A DNA stretch of 64,000 nt from Leguminivora glycinivorella (GCF_023078275.1 NC_062990.1:2125501-2189500); one strand, 5' to 3'. Positions 45,201 to 45,756 are shown, counted from the first letter of the stretch. Translations and numbers: made by a program. The notes: generated by a model from the letters alone, not told the origin.

Positions 45201-45756
45201 CACAAGATTTCGGATGGTAGATTTCCATTCCTTATGACTTTTAAGGTGTCATCGACCATGACGGAGGGCTATTTGAAAGCCACTTAAAAAAAAAAAACAT
45301 TAAATCACGCATGATAAATATTCTAGCAATTCATTCAATTTGACGCCCTGCCTGCTGAGCCGCGGTCCTGGGTTCGAATCCCGGTAAGGGCATTTATTTG
45401 TGTGATGAGCACAGATATTTGTTTCATACATAATTAAAACTGTCAGTGAGTTAATTTTTGCTAACAACTTACGTTAATTGGGGGGCCCCAAATTCTGAAA
45501 ATGCCCCTAAATCTGATAGTAAACATTGTCCCACAGAAATCAAAATAGCAATGGAATGTCCTACTTGCGGATTAGCAAAGGAATGTTCTAGATTTTGATT
45601 AACATAGATTTCCACAAAGTAACGCCTAATTCCATCGATTATTATCCCACAGGTCAAGAGACGTACGTATGGAATATGTACACTCAGCGTTGCTGGGACT
45701 TCTTCCCTGTTGGAGACTGCTTCCGCAAACAGAACGAGACCGAGATGACCGAGTGA
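73..45756 (+). CDS. RyR: Ryanodine receptor, C-terminal 837 residues (18 exons; 5' part outside window)
   Basis: Intracellular calcium-release channel of the sarco/endoplasmic reticulum, a homotetramer. Exons read from splice sites: 73-229, 2487-2689, 5006-5209, 9428-9549, 11460-11559, 12478-12609, 13490-13583, 16588-16746, 23275-23365, 24400-24548, 32569-32699, 33831-33989, 36043-36250, 38724-38855, 40380-40536, 43610-43719, 45013-45115, 45653-45756. All have GT-AG borders and the phases join without a break (2515 nt, 1 nt completing an earlier codon). Order of parts: cytoplasmic region before the channel, acidic and low-complexity linkers, S1, luminal Gly/Ser/acidic loop, S2, S2-S3 cytoplasmic domain, S3-S4, S5, filter GVRAGGGIGDE, S6, C-terminal CFICG and PHGFDTH zinc site, end DCFRKQ. 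Identity is certain from these motifs. The exon count upstream of the window is unknown. S6 differs from the usual sequence (see findings). Confidence 0.97.
269..330 (-). repeat. SINE-like repeat, family C, fragment
   Basis: Minus strand GACCCGGGTTCGATTCCCGG then CCACCAGTGGGCCTTGTCGT. Only the B-box half is present. Confidence 0.6.
657..895 (-). mobile_element. Non-autonomous Helitron
   Basis: On the minus strand it starts TCCATACTAATATTAC and ends with a GC-rich hairpin (GCGAGCGAAGCCGCGGGC) just before CTAG. It sits between A and T, as Helitrons do. No protein. Confidence 0.75.
1375..1645 (+). repeat. tRNA-derived SINE-like repeat, family A
   Basis: Starts with a tRNA-like part (GTAAGAGCGTGCGACT, B-box-like GAGTTCGAAACTC). 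Body: GTGCGAAATGTCATTTGATA, TTTACGAAAGCGACTGCCAT, end GAGGATGATG. Other copies at 13003-13325, 54886-55245 and part at 60152-60262. Confidence 0.7.
1710..1855 (-). repeat. Helitron fragment
   Basis: Shares AATAAGTAGCCTATGTCACT and AACTATCTCCAC with the Helitron at 657-895 but lacks both ends. Confidence 0.5.
1928..2032 (-). repeat. SINE-like repeat, family B, 5' fragment
   Basis: Minus strand GACGACCGGTCTGGCCTAGT through TGATGAGCACAGATAT. The tail is missing. Confidence 0.65.
2099..2455. mobile_element. MITE with long inverted repeats
   Basis: Arms of about 75-80 bp: GTATACAGAGTGGGGCCTGT at the left and its complement at the right. No coding capacity. Right end is 31 bp before an RyR exon. 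Confidence 0.8.
2487..2689 (+). CDS. RyR: RyR exon: ESKRAFF ... NFCEDAIFEM
   Basis: Acceptor TTTCAG ends at 2486; donor GTGAGT starts at 2690. Encodes ESKRAFFYSIVTEGG, then VNFCEDAIFEM and an acidic DDDDE end. Starts in phase 0 and leaves two bases of a split Asn codon. A palindromic MITE ends only 31 bp upstream. Confidence 0.95.
2742..3891. mobile_element. hAT-like non-autonomous DNA transposon
   Basis: 29-bp terminal inverted repeats, CACAGAACTAAATCAAGATA at the left and its complement at the right. Flanks GTAGTTTC (2734-2741) and TTAGTTTC (3892-3899) are an 8-bp target duplication with one change, typical of hAT elements. No transposase frame inside. Confidence 0.8.
3903..4215 (+). repeat. 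Dispersed repeat family G (AAGGGGGCAAAGT)
   Basis: TTGTTTTACAAGGGGGCAAA, ACGTGCCAATATTGATACCT, ACACAAAATTTTTCACCACA. Reversed copy at 17390-17825. Long frames across it are repeat artefacts. Confidence 0.65.
4441..4720 (+). repeat. tRNA-derived SINE-like repeat, family B
   Basis: Head GACGACCGGTCTGGTATAGC with B-box GGGTTCGAATCCC. Body ATTTGTGTGATGAGCACAGA, GTTCCTGAGTCATGGATG, GAGCTTACCGTGG. Other copies at 38457, 44742, 45340, 57014, and reversed at 1928 and 24041. Confidence 0.78.
4773..4918. repeat. Near-perfect 66-bp-arm palindrome made from a SINE-like tail
   Basis: Left arm 4773-4838 and right arm 4852-4918 are exact complements, apart from the 13-bp centre. Each arm contains CCCACTGGTGGCGAAGCCGGG, the 3' part of the SINE-like family seen at 34613-34826. 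Confidence 0.88.
5006..5209 (+). CDS. RyR: RyR exon: pre-channel hydrophobic segment
   Basis: Acceptor TTTTTCAG ends at 5005; donor GTAAGA at 5210. Encodes KGKDPFRRGLQS through AVGFFKMFFYLFYYMGY, the hydrophobic stretch before the linker. This segment (QSIKDGFATAF, QQMPPAELAVGF) is less like other insect RyRs as I remember them than its neighbours are. Confidence 0.93.
5234..5457. mobile_element. Fold-back MITE (GACGTTTCGAACA family)
   Basis: Arms of about 80 bp starting TTAGAACAAAACGGGACTTA, with GGCCCGACGTTTCGAACATC inside and a short centre. A second copy is at 6848-6987. Degenerate or one-armed relatives are at 23431-23770, 25145-25265 and 32740-32800. Confidence 0.8.
5553..6070 (+). repeat. 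Dispersed repeat family E with (GGAC)n
   Basis: Starts AACCGGCCAAGAGCGTGTCG and ends ACGGAACCTTAAAAA. Inner blocks: CAAAAACTACTGAACCTATC, TACATGTAGGGGGGTACCCT, TGAGATTATCCGCGGACGGA. Four copies in the window: here, 15687-16286, 36395-37080 and 41491-42052. Confidence 0.75.
6551..6838 (-). pseudogene. 3' fragment of a non-LTR retrotransposon ORF2
   Basis: Minus-strand frame 6831-6592 ends with FTCPSCGRVCRSRIGLHSHE then KRC, the zinc-finger tail typical of some non-LTR element reverse transcriptases, after EDRDKWRKLLFDG. Only the end of the protein is present. Confidence 0.7.
6848..6987. mobile_element. Fold-back MITE, second copy
   Basis: Same ends as 5234-5457 with almost no centre, so the two arms nearly touch. 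Confidence 0.78.
7262..7550. mobile_element. Nested palindromic MITEs
   Basis: Inner element 7367-7482 has near-perfect arms (CCCGTTTCTCGAAAGGTACA and complement). Outer parts GTATGGTCGCGCGATAAATG and CTTATCGCGCGACCATGCTT are inverted copies on each side. The inner element apparently inserted into the outer one. Confidence 0.7.
8314..8446. mobile_element. Short MITE, AAGGGCCAGTTGCATCAACC ends
   Basis: Inverted ends TAAGGGCCAGTTGCATCAAC and GATGCAACCGGCCCTAAG. Centre CATCATCGTCACGCAGCAGA. Another copy at 23008-23130. Confidence 0.72.
8447..9427 (+). other. RyR intron sequence without recognised gene
   Basis: AT-rich. The first 150 bp (8458-8605) resemble a weak fold-back (GTATTGTATGCAACGG mirrored by GTTGCATAAAATACTA). 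I see nothing further. Confidence 0.5.
9428..9549 (+). CDS. RyR: RyR exon: YIFGVLLGLMRGPQ linker
   Basis: Acceptor CCCCACAG ends at 9427; donor GTAAGG at 9550. Encodes YIFGVLLGLMRGPQTEE then a Pro/Glu-rich stretch. LLGLMRGP is a conserved RyR signature. Ends in phase 1. Confidence 0.93.
10117..10354. mobile_element. Fold-back MITE, uninterrupted relative
   Basis: Starts AATTCCCGAAAAGTTTGAAC and ends AAACTTTTCGGGAATTC. Inner TTGGTAGGCTGATAGAGTCC is shared with 15508-16424; the right arm is shortened. Confidence 0.7.
10968..11250. mobile_element. Inverted-repeat MITE
   Basis: Left GTATTTCCAGAAATTGTGAC, GTCAGTTTTGTGACGACAAT; right ATTGTCGTCACAAAATTGAC and a mirrored GAGTTCCAATTTTTGAAAAT. One arm of a relative is at 45440-45520. 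Confidence 0.65.
11460..11559 (+). CDS. RyR: RyR exon: AFGLDISKED linker
   Basis: Acceptor TGTATCAG ends at 11459; donor GTGAGT at 11560. Encodes a variable start (PSRMLPALPAADD) followed by the conserved VSAFGLDISKEDNGQ. Phase 1 in, phase 2 out. Confidence 0.92.
12093..12429. mobile_element. Fold-back MITE
   Basis: Left arm TTAATGGGCCATTTTTTTCA..., right arm ...GAAAAAAATGGCCCTAAT, with GTCCACCCCACTTTTTTTG matched by CAAAAAAAAAGTGGAGTGGAC. A related but more decayed fold-back is at 14350-14560. Long frames here are by-products of the symmetry. Confidence 0.72.
12478..12609 (+). CDS. RyR: RyR exon: acidic/Pro linker ending SLIDLLG
   Basis: Acceptor ACTTTTAG ends at 12477; donor GTAACT at 12610. 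Encodes VKPHESPTTSTPSS, a Glu/Ala-rich stretch and PPSLIDLLG. A fold-back repeat ends about 50 bp upstream. Confidence 0.92.
12644..12738 (+). repeat. 39-bp tandem repeat, two units and part
   Basis: Units start at 12644, 12683 and 12722 (TGTAATAACAATATATGATG, then CCTGGCAGGGTCGCCA). Period 39 bp; the third unit is partial. Confidence 0.8.
13003..13325 (-). repeat. SINE-like repeat, family A, reverse orientation
   Basis: Minus strand begins at AAGCGCTGGCAGCCTAGTAG with B-box GGGTTCGAACCCC. Body TGCGAAATGTCATTTGATAT and AAAGCATCGTGAGGAAACCG, matching the copy at 54886. Confidence 0.7.
13490..13583 (+). CDS. RyR: RyR exon: Ala/Gln/Lys helical linker
   Basis: Acceptor ATGTTTCAG ends at 13489; donor GTTTCA at 13584 (weak but in phase). 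Encodes GEQAKKQAQERLEAQAAQQA and AIEAESKK, a charged helical stretch before S1. Phase fits both neighbours. Confidence 0.9.
13906..14046. mobile_element. Short inverted-repeat MITE
   Basis: Left ACAATTGTGTCGCTTAACTT, AAATCCATTCTGCT; right AGCAGAATGGATTTACCCGA, AGTTAGGCGACACAATTATT. Confidence 0.7.
14350..14560. repeat. Decayed fold-back repeat
   Basis: Shares GTGTCCCAGAATTTCCATAC and a mirrored ATGGGACAATTTTTTTAACT with 12093-12429. Confidence 0.5.
15007..15236 (+). repeat. Repeat family F
   Basis: CCCGACATAGTGGACCGATT, GGTTCATCCGTTCGGGAGCT, (ACAG)n and a GCGTCGGGGGTTAAAAAA end. Confidence 0.65.
15508..16424. mobile_element. Fold-back MITE split by repeat family E
   Basis: Arms AATTCCCGTTAAGTTTGTAC (left, 15508-15660) and the complement ending ACTTAACGGGAATTGC (right, 16288-16424). 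An uninterrupted relative is at 10117-10354. Confidence 0.75.
15687..16286 (+). repeat. Dispersed repeat family E, inserted inside a fold-back MITE
   Basis: Carries about 14 GGAC units at 16174-16231. Left and right neighbours are the two arms of one fold-back element (15508-15660 and 16288-16424). Confidence 0.75.
16581..16590 (+). promoter_or_regulatory. Tandem NAGNAG splice acceptor of the S1 exon
   Basis: TTTTCAGCAG directly before GCAGTG. Either AG (16586-87 or 16589-90) could be used, giving inclusion or loss of one Gln ahead of the S1 linker. A property of the sequence; actual use is not known. Confidence 0.6.
16588..16746 (+). CDS. RyR: RyR exon: transmembrane helix S1
   Basis: Encodes the pre-S1 linker (SQVDISQYTKRAVSFLARNF) and S1, LKYCALILAFCINFVLLFYK. 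Donor GTAAGA at 16747. The acceptor is a tandem CAGCAG, so the exon can start at 16588 or 16591 without changing frame. Confidence 0.95.
16782..16914. mobile_element. MITE with ATCCGATATCGGAT arms
   Basis: Ends GTGCGTTTTCACATTATCCG and complement. Centre TCAAAGATGGCGGCTTAAAT. Second full copy at 44589-44720; a third copy is split by the BEL/Pao element at 18380. Confidence 0.82.
17056..17168 (+). repeat. SINE-like repeat, family D, truncated
   Basis: TTTCGTTTTCTTTCAACCCC, CCAAGAGTGGCACTGAAGCT and TACCCCTTTATGGGATACAG. Another (TACA)n run is at 16991. Confidence 0.65.
17390..17825 (-). repeat. Dispersed repeat family G, reversed
   Basis: Mirrors 3903-4215 with the extra block CGCTACGCTCGCGGTTCAAT. 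Ends CCCCCTTGTAAAACAAATAA. Confidence 0.65.
17830..18256 (+). repeat. Dispersed repeat family H
   Basis: TTTCCCCTCACTAGCTCGGA, GTCAAATTAACTGCTTTAAA, TCGCTTCGCTCGTGGTTCAA and a TGCCCCCTTGTATAACAAAT end. Nearly identical copy at 33998-34422. Confidence 0.72.
18380..18569 (-). repeat. 3' LTR of the deleted BEL/Pao element
   Basis: Direct repeat of 22689-22876 with a handful of differences (for example CTAAAAAG versus CTATAAAG and one A indel). Ends CTGCAACA on the plus strand. The outer TG has decayed to TA. Confidence 0.85.
19002..21338 (-). pseudogene. pol: BEL/Pao Pol remnant: RT connection, RNase H and integrase
   Basis: Open for 778 codons but lacks its own proper start and overlaps the Gag end by about 25 bases in another frame. 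Starts at the RT connection (ILSYISQFYDPLGLAGPVF). RNase H follows (VAFGDASVSAYG, PRLELNASL, HLFSDSQVVLAW), then the integrase HHCC zinc site (HLKLLHASQKEV, CLTCF) and core residues in VGIDFAGP, YCDNAATF and GALWEAAVKS. The YxDD catalytic block and protease are absent. No stop codons after the deletion. Confidence 0.85.
21313..22311 (-). CDS. gag: BEL/Pao Gag, 332 residues, truncated at the zinc-knuckle region
   Basis: ATG at 22311. Charged helical start (MEKSEEERRALVARRGAKKA), then a BEL/Pao-type Gag core (LPNIEMQTFSGKYTDYRPFI, FYLRSFLKAEAFDLIKNL). Ends in one Cys/His motif (CLYCGKQHKLYAC) and a stop just after FVKKCP. In intact relatives the frame runs on into further knuckles, protease and reverse transcriptase; here the deletion joint follows directly. 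Confidence 0.85.
   Translation of the reverse strand: MEKSEEERRALVARRGAKKAALTRIKNKMDSTYVNDIEMLKLMIERAQEAFDGYEQLTLDVGDQEDPEPIETTYFECVAAMRNRIVDLSGPGPTSSDARSVAPATPHVSSKLKLPNIEMQTFSGKYTDYRPFIEMFNALIHNNEGFDSVQKLFYLRSFLKAEAFDLIKNLPARNEARINALFELPMLTKSSHSALRSLISVTKQHLAALKNLGEAIEKWDSILICLLTKKLDPISNREYHLRRDSLMQPSLSDFLKFLESLALALENSEGRGDTASGAASKVAVAKAASSSFVTTKPSQDCLYCGKQHKLYACPKFSLASISERLEFVKKCP
22669..22688 (-). other. Primer binding site of the deleted BEL/Pao element
   Basis: Minus strand TGGTCCTTCAGCCGTGGAAC directly adjoins the 5' LTR. TGG is the complement of a tRNA 3' CCA; the tRNA is not identified. Confidence 0.6.
22689..22876 (-). repeat. 5' LTR of the deleted BEL/Pao element
   Basis: Begins TGTTAAAGGAAG and ends CTGCAACA on the plus strand, 188 bp. 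Followed inward, on the minus strand, by the TGG-starting primer site. Confidence 0.87.
23008..23130. mobile_element. Short MITE, second copy
   Basis: Same centre (ACATCATCGTCACGCAGCAG) and ends TAAGGGCCAGTTGCATCAAC / GATGCAACCGGCTCTTAG. Confidence 0.72.
23275..23365 (+). CDS. RyR: RyR exon: Gly/Ser/acidic S1-S2 luminal loop
   Basis: Acceptor CTCTTTTAG ends at 23274; donor GTAAGC at 23366. Encodes VSTLEGDDEGSGLGD followed by Gly-Ser repeats. The S1-S2 loop of RyRs is typically acidic and Gly-rich and varies between species. It is short and lies after a 6.5-kb intron carrying a BEL/Pao insertion. Confidence 0.92.
23431..23770. repeat. Degenerate copy of the GACGTTTCGAACA fold-back family
   Basis: Left arm CACTAAACGAGACTTAATCG and GGCCCGACGTTTCGAACA; right arm reduced to GCGATTAAGTCCCGTTT. 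The middle has unrelated sequence. Confidence 0.6.
24041..24292 (-). repeat. SINE-like repeat, family B, reversed
   Basis: Minus strand begins CCGACCGGTCTGGCTCAGCT. Contains the GTGTGATAAGCACAGATATT and CTGAGTCATGGATG blocks. Lies in the intron after the luminal-loop exon. Confidence 0.7.
24400..24548 (+). CDS. RyR: RyR exon: end of luminal loop and S2
   Basis: Acceptor TGTCTACAG ends at 24399; donor GTACCT at 24549. Encodes an acidic segment, FFYMEHVIKAAAVLHSV and S2 VVSLAILIGYYHLK. The Ile in SLAIL appears to be the position called I4790 in diamondback moth, associated with diamide response. Confidence 0.95.
24818..24965 (+). repeat. Dispersed repeat family I
   Basis: GGGAATGTACAAGTTTCTAA, GCGCATGTGACACTGTTTGA, TCAGGCGGGCCGTATGCTTG. 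Other copies at 57205-57305 and reversed at 42590-42835 and 58236-58360. Confidence 0.65.
25862..26061. repeat. SINE-like repeat, family C, rearranged and cut by the BEL/Pao element
   Basis: Holds both the tail part (GGCCCACTGGTGGCCGAGCC, minus orientation) and the leader with A-box (GTCGGGTACCACGGCGGGCG, plus orientation), so it is rearranged. It stops at the LTR at 26062. Confidence 0.62.
26062..26234 (-). repeat. 3' LTR of the near-complete BEL/Pao element
   Basis: 173 bp shared with 32303-32475, one mismatch. Plus strand starts TGATAGTGATG and ends GTCGACA(TT). The left flank is a SINE-like sequence broken at this point. Confidence 0.9.
26235..26248 (-). other. Polypurine tract
   Basis: Minus strand AAAAAAAGGGGGA directly before the 3' LTR, the usual plus-strand primer of LTR elements. 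The Pol stop codon is adjacent. Confidence 0.75.
26249..31837 (-). CDS. gag-pol: BEL/Pao Gag-Pol polyprotein, open for 1862 codons
   Basis: The frame stays open upstream of 31837 to the frameshift near 31930. Gag core is followed by zinc knuckles (CVVCEKPHDLIQC, CHRCLKVGWHRFNFC, CDIDGCTFRHHELLH). Then come the protease (AMLDDGATGSF), reverse transcriptase with the YMDD block in IADHYMDDCIISL, RNase H (LFCDASESAYAAV, NRLELQGALIAA, WCDSMTVLGWL), the integrase zinc site (EHHHRKAAHGN, CLFCR) and integrase core residues (TGLDYFGP, WSDNGTAF, GGSWERLVKS). All catalytic blocks are present and there is no internal stop. The region coding for the tRNA-like Ala-rich Gag part is GC-rich, unlike the AT-rich surroundings. 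Confidence 0.92.
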   Translation of the reverse strand: MKAEIAAIEADASHHSSRSSQKVEQWLSKSAAIHREEILNNDFFRNVEPKTPRAHIASPARTATVRRDCGVALEAATLERCDHEVAMPAALSERRYCGGAATPAAPPEHRDYGAAMTAAPFQRPESEVPQLVQSLGVLVESVNKGISHAINRVPLPRFDGKNHIDYLSLKKAFENTQGSYTAANNLARLNTALTGAAREAVAALLVSARDPNVVLRALDARFGRPEIVVAHEVAAVRALPRVGAEGKDLAVFASKVRNCVEIIRLLHHTEYLASPELFQALISKISPLLRAKWLDYAVRYEATGLSKLENLADFLANEVDLQSRFGLLPAEPTTAPQTVDSRRARDNVHVAAENQSVNSNSTSRNNAKLNSSATATKIKSCVVCEKPHDLIQCDDFKSMSIDDRWTLIKKKKVCHRCLKVGWHRFNFCKAKKSCDIDGCTFRHHELLHNPNYERSAAAHIEVEDEEPAAGTSSAVPRAPAAHAAASPVTSESTSYDVDSKEILTHASTSVAAGSSAQTVPPRPLLKIVAVTVSGPLGSVNTYAMLDDGATGSFIEQDIAAKIGAIGPQRHMRLDCVGGLGKDTSVQYVDFEIKGRHGKDTHIISKARAMKGLGLASQTPYRSSVLKYPYLSDIADEFCYGNIQPSIIVGLDHWYLSIPRAIREGTKTEPVAIKTELGWVLFAFGCSKTASVESVNHALVSEPAVADVSDRAVLEQLIREQYNLDSIGISKREARSTDDERAVQILDRTAHRLPNGHFEVGLLWKSDNLSVPDSSKLALSRFLSLEKKMARDFQYAARYRENIHDMLRKGYAELCSSEPSAKLPVWVLPHFGVTNPNKPNKLRVVHDAAAKSHGVSLNSLLLKGPDLLQPLLGILLRFREGKVALTGDIREMFPQVKIRAEDRDAQRFLWRDSPKDPIMTYRMSSMIFGAASSPFTAIFIKNKNAVEWQERFPDAARAIIADHYMDDCIISLNDVDEAAKLAVEINDIHRNAGFEMRAWTSNNPSALRLLPKESLADVPVASNDVDVDLGRLTTPVRTLGLIWQPVSDTIGFNIGIKGESMLPNKLTKREVLAHVMRVFDPLGILAPVVITGRIMFQNAWRQGIDWDQELSQSDSAAWRLWFEDLFSISGLQIPRCYCLSECPIDKCELHLFCDASESAYAAVAYWRFILQNGHVKLALICSKVRVAPLKQISINRLELQGALIAARLASTICEAHRLKPVNRIFWCDSMTVLGWLRSEARLFKPFVSHRVAEIMEITDVNEWRWVPSQLNVADDATRMKRVTLSSESRWISGPEFLLSSEWPSEPSSPEYPGMEEESKRAARPDLVHLISDVQRRQPVSADPKRFSSWLKLVRTTAIAHKYLTLLRIHCLSRRGLNVNNLVHLEGGVCTFVFQPSNQWQQFATPTPRSVRDSVTALTAADLRLAEVHILRQSQLNTFPEEMASLDSHPAQLLPRTSRLSKLSVTMGDDGLMRLSGRIGAASCVRDEMKNPIVLDGKDPAVRLLVEHHHRKAAHGNTETVVNEMRQDYHLLSLRSTVRNIAYNCLFCRIRRAKQFQPVTGDLPEARLGHHKRPFTFTGLDYFGPVQVSVGRRREKRYVALYTCLVVRAVHLEVVDSLSTDSAIMSLRRFIARRGTPSELWSDNGTAFVGASRELRRLYDDATPQFAATQKINWRFIPPSAPFMGGSWERLVKSVKAALKVTLTERAPTDEVLRTLLAEAEALVNSRPLTHVSVDPQSEESLTPMHFLLGSSSGRPIPTTSTETDLLSRSSWRKAVRLSEYFWRRWLKEYLPTLTPRRGRGEVPQIAVGDLVLIADGNTPRGSWPRGRVTAVFPGPDGVIRVADVHTTGGTLRRPLRKLVKLPL
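31927..32211 (-). pseudogene. gag: Gag N-terminal part, separated by a frameshift
   Basis: Starts at an ATG, reads MVITRSCKGMGKRKDTQQGK, then a Ser/Pro stretch and the charged helix ARRLAELEAEQIRRRREYR before TGA. The helix continues in another frame (AERQAAELDARRLADLQ), so a single-base indel in the run of CGC triplets at about 31930-31950 breaks the Gag frame. Confidence 0.8.
32282..32297 (-). other. Candidate primer binding site
   Basis: Minus strand TGGCCTATCTGAGCCG begins five bases inside the 5' LTR. TGG fits a tRNA 3' end; the tRNA is not identified. Confidence 0.45.
32303..32475 (-). repeat. 5' LTR of the near-complete BEL/Pao element
   Basis: Partner of 26062-26234. The right flank (ACCAACAAG) does not continue the SINE-like sequence seen on the left. 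The outer border is 94 bp from an RyR exon. Confidence 0.9.
32569..32699 (+). CDS. RyR: RyR exon: S2-S3 cytoplasmic domain, part 1
   Basis: Acceptor GTTTTCAG ends at 32568; donor GTAAGT at 32700. Encodes VPLAIFKREKEIARRLEFDG, IAEQPEDDDIKSHWD and LVISAK. Very highly conserved among animal RyRs. The exon sits only 94 bp after the end of a BEL/Pao LTR. Confidence 0.96.
33403..33545. repeat. Short inverted repeat family J
   Basis: ACATAGCCGAATGGCAGAAA and GGAGAAATGCCATAGGCTAC as ends; centre has TATCGCTCTTGCGTATTAGC. A relative is at 52497-52680 between the F-box and transporter genes. Confidence 0.6.
33831..33989 (+). CDS. RyR: RyR exon: S2-S3 cytoplasmic domain, part 2
   Basis: Acceptor TTAATTTCAG ends at 33830; donor GTAAGT at 33990. 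Encodes SFPVNYWDKFVKKKV, SETYDFDSISNMLGMEKTSF and a variable end. A repeat begins about 10 bp after the donor. Confidence 0.96.
33998..34422 (+). repeat. Dispersed repeat family H, second copy
   Basis: Same blocks as 17830-18256, starting about 10 bases after the donor of an RyR exon. Confidence 0.72.
34613..34826 (-). repeat. tRNA-derived SINE-like repeat, family C
   Basis: Minus strand has a tRNA-like unit: A-box TGGTCTAGTGATAAGG, B-box GGTTCGATTCC, then CCACCAGTGGGCCTTGTCG. The leader is GGCGCCTAGCCTTATCAGAG. Fragments at 269-330 and 25862-26061. Confidence 0.72.
35436..36013. mobile_element. MITE with an inner MITE
   Basis: Outer arms ATACCTCAATGCTATCTAAT (right) and the complement at the left, with GTACTAGAGGCGACGTTG. 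The inner palindrome 35525-35633 has GAGAGTTGTGCC ends and three GAACGTTC- or GAATATTC-type inverted pairs. Right end is 30 bp before an RyR exon. Confidence 0.7.
36043..36250 (+). CDS. RyR: RyR exon: S3, S4 and S4-S5 linker
   Basis: Acceptor CATTCTAG ends at 36042; donor GTAAAG at 36251. Encodes LDWRYQLWKAGVTFTDNSF, S3 and FNNFFFAAHLLDVAVGF, then LRTILQSVTHNGKQ. The Gly in HNGKQ appears to be the residue called G4946 in diamondback moth; here it is the wild-type Gly. Confidence 0.97.
36395..37080 (-). repeat. Dispersed repeat family E, itself interrupted by a SINE-like repeat
   Basis: Reverse orientation, GGTTCCGTAGTCAACTAGGA to GACACGCTCTTGGCCGG. Split at 36708-36851 by family D. Located in one arm of the 36351-37990 element. 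Confidence 0.78.
36708..36851 (+). mobile_element. SINE-like repeat, family D, with target duplication
   Basis: Body AGAGGCTGGCAACCTGTCAC to GATACAGGCGTGATTG, tail (TATG)n. Flanked by the direct repeat TAATATTTTCG (36697-36707 and 36852-36862). Other copies: 17056-17168, reversed at 37444-37562 and 48369-48622. Confidence 0.82.
37444..37562 (-). repeat. SINE-like repeat, family D, reversed
   Basis: Starts with (CATA)n, then CAATCACGCCTGTATCCCAT. Lies in the centre of the large fold-back element 36351-37990. Confidence 0.68.
38457..38700 (+). repeat. SINE-like repeat, family B
   Basis: Same head-to-tail structure as the copy at 4441, ending with a run of TATTTATTTA just before the S5 exon acceptor. 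Confidence 0.78.
38724..38855 (+). CDS. RyR: RyR exon: helix S5
   Basis: Acceptor ATTTCCAG ends at 38723; donor GTAAGA at 38856. Encodes S5 (LVLTVILLTIIVYIYTVIAF), NFFRKFYVQ and an acidic turret ending CHDMLS. Phase 0 at both ends. Confidence 0.96.
39098..39353 (+). mobile_element. Non-autonomous Helitron, same family
   Basis: Same body as 657-895: GTGTGTGTGTG near the start, CGGCAAAACGGAGCGACGAA, a GGGGTGGAATTTTG block, then ACGCGAGC and AAAAGCTAG followed by T. Confidence 0.7.
39843..40346. mobile_element. MITE rich in CCGAATATTCGG palindromes
   Basis: Ends ATATTAGAGATGGGCCGAAT and ATTCGGCCCATCTCTAAT. Many overlapping CCGAATATTCGG and GGCCGAATATTCG motifs near both ends. Right end is 33 bp before the pore/S6 exon. 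Confidence 0.75.
40380..40536 (+). CDS. RyR: RyR exon: pore helix, selectivity filter and S6
   Basis: Acceptor TGTTAACAG ends at 40379; donor GTAAGT at 40537. Encodes CFVFNIYKGVRAGGGIGDE (filter), ELEPPDGDDSEVW and S6 FDVSFFFFIIIILLAIIQG. The filter is canonical. S6 carries several unusual changes: Ser for Thr after DV, and Ile for Val twice. The 3' 106 bases are repeated downstream. Confidence 0.96.
40797..40902 (+). pseudogene. Partial copy 1 of RyR S6 exon
   Basis: Repeats the last 106 bases of the pore/S6 exon, starting at the GAC codon right after the filter GGGIG. The frame is open: DELELPDGDDSEVW then a VFDVS S6 helix ending AIIQ, with the GTAAGT donor kept. It lacks the filter and the original acceptor. 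Pro to Leu and Ile to Val changes are seen. Unit length is 366 bp, including the following intron sequence. Confidence 0.85.
41163..41268 (+). pseudogene. Partial copy 2 of RyR S6 exon
   Basis: Second 366-bp unit. The exon-like part is identical to copy 1, with an open frame and intact donor; only a few intron bases differ between the two, so the duplication is recent. The unit is interrupted near its 3' end (41491-42052) by another repeat. Confidence 0.85.
41491..42052 (-). repeat. Dispersed repeat family E inside the RyR exon array
   Basis: Reverse orientation with a (CCGT)n run at 41540-41582. Interrupts the third 366-bp unit of the S6-exon array in a T-run. Confidence 0.78.
42084..42189 (+). 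pseudogene. Partial copy 3 of RyR S6 exon
   Basis: Same breakpoint as the others (GACGAGCTGG). Nearly identical to the real exon over 106 bases but ends AIIHG instead of AIIQG. Donor GTAAGT kept. The intron sequence after it differs from units 1 and 2. Confidence 0.83.
42190..42589 (+). other. RyR intron after the third partial S6 copy
   Basis: No repeat or gene identified. It still has loose similarity to the array intron (CAGCATATCCACCACATA versus CAGCATCTCCACCACATA), so it is probably a decayed unit. Confidence 0.4.
42590..42835 (-). repeat. Dispersed repeat family I, reversed
   Basis: ACGTCGGTGGCAAACAGGTA, GCCTGATGGAAAGCGGTCAC, then GAGCTCATTCCACAGCCGGA. Directly precedes the diverged S6-exon copy. 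Confidence 0.65.
42839..42923 (+). pseudogene. Diverged partial copy 4 of RyR S6 exon
   Basis: Homology starts at GATGAC and runs to the GTAAGT donor. The open frame gives DSEVWRIIFDVSFFLLFVII then LLAIIH. More diverged than the other copies, and preceded by an unrelated dispersed repeat. Confidence 0.75.
43211..43538. mobile_element. Inverted-repeat MITE
   Basis: Left TACAGCGTGTGGATTCCATA then CGGGC; right GCCCGTATGAAATACACACG then CTGTA. Lies just upstream of an RyR exon. Confidence 0.6.
43610..43719 (+). CDS. RyR: RyR exon: S6 end and CFICG half of zinc site
   Basis: Acceptor CTGTTTCAG ends at 43609; donor GTAAGT at 43720. Encodes LIIDAFGELRDQLESVKED, then NCFICGMGKDYLDL. The two Cys are half of the C-terminal zinc-binding site known in RyRs. 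Confidence 0.96.
43735..43975 (+). repeat. Dispersed repeat family K
   Basis: GAGGCGCGTTCCTAGCACAC, GACAGGCGGTAACTGTGAGG, GTACTCTTTATTATACTGTG. A reversed copy is at 59555-59745 in the transporter gene region. Confidence 0.6.
44589..44720. mobile_element. MITE with ATCCGATATCGGAT arms, second copy
   Basis: TGCGTTTTTACATTATCCGA at the left and ATCGGATCGGATAATGTGAA at the right. Confidence 0.8.
44742..44995 (+). repeat. SINE-like repeat, family B
   Basis: Head GACGACCGGTCTGGCGCAAT, B-box GGGTTCGAATCCC, tail TATTTATTTAA, ending about 15 bp before an RyR acceptor. Confidence 0.78.
45013..45115 (+). CDS. RyR: RyR exon: PHGFDTH half of zinc site
   Basis: Acceptor ATTATAG ends at 45012; donor GTCAGT at 45116. 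Encodes VPHGFDTHVQREHNLANYMF and LINKPDTEYTG. The His residues complete the C-terminal zinc site. Confidence 0.96.
45340..45425 (+). repeat. SINE-like repeat, family B, fragment
   Basis: GACGCCCTGCCTGCTGAGCC, B-box GGGTTCGAATCCC and TGTGATGAGCACAGATATTT. Lies in the last RyR intron. Confidence 0.62.
45653..45756 (+). CDS. RyR: RyR last exon with stop codon
   Basis: Acceptor ATCCCACAG ends at 45652. Encodes QETYVWNMYTQRCWDFFPVG, DCFRKQNETEMTE and TGA at 45754-45756. The DCFRKQ end matches RyRs; the last seven residues are species-variable. Confidence 0.96.
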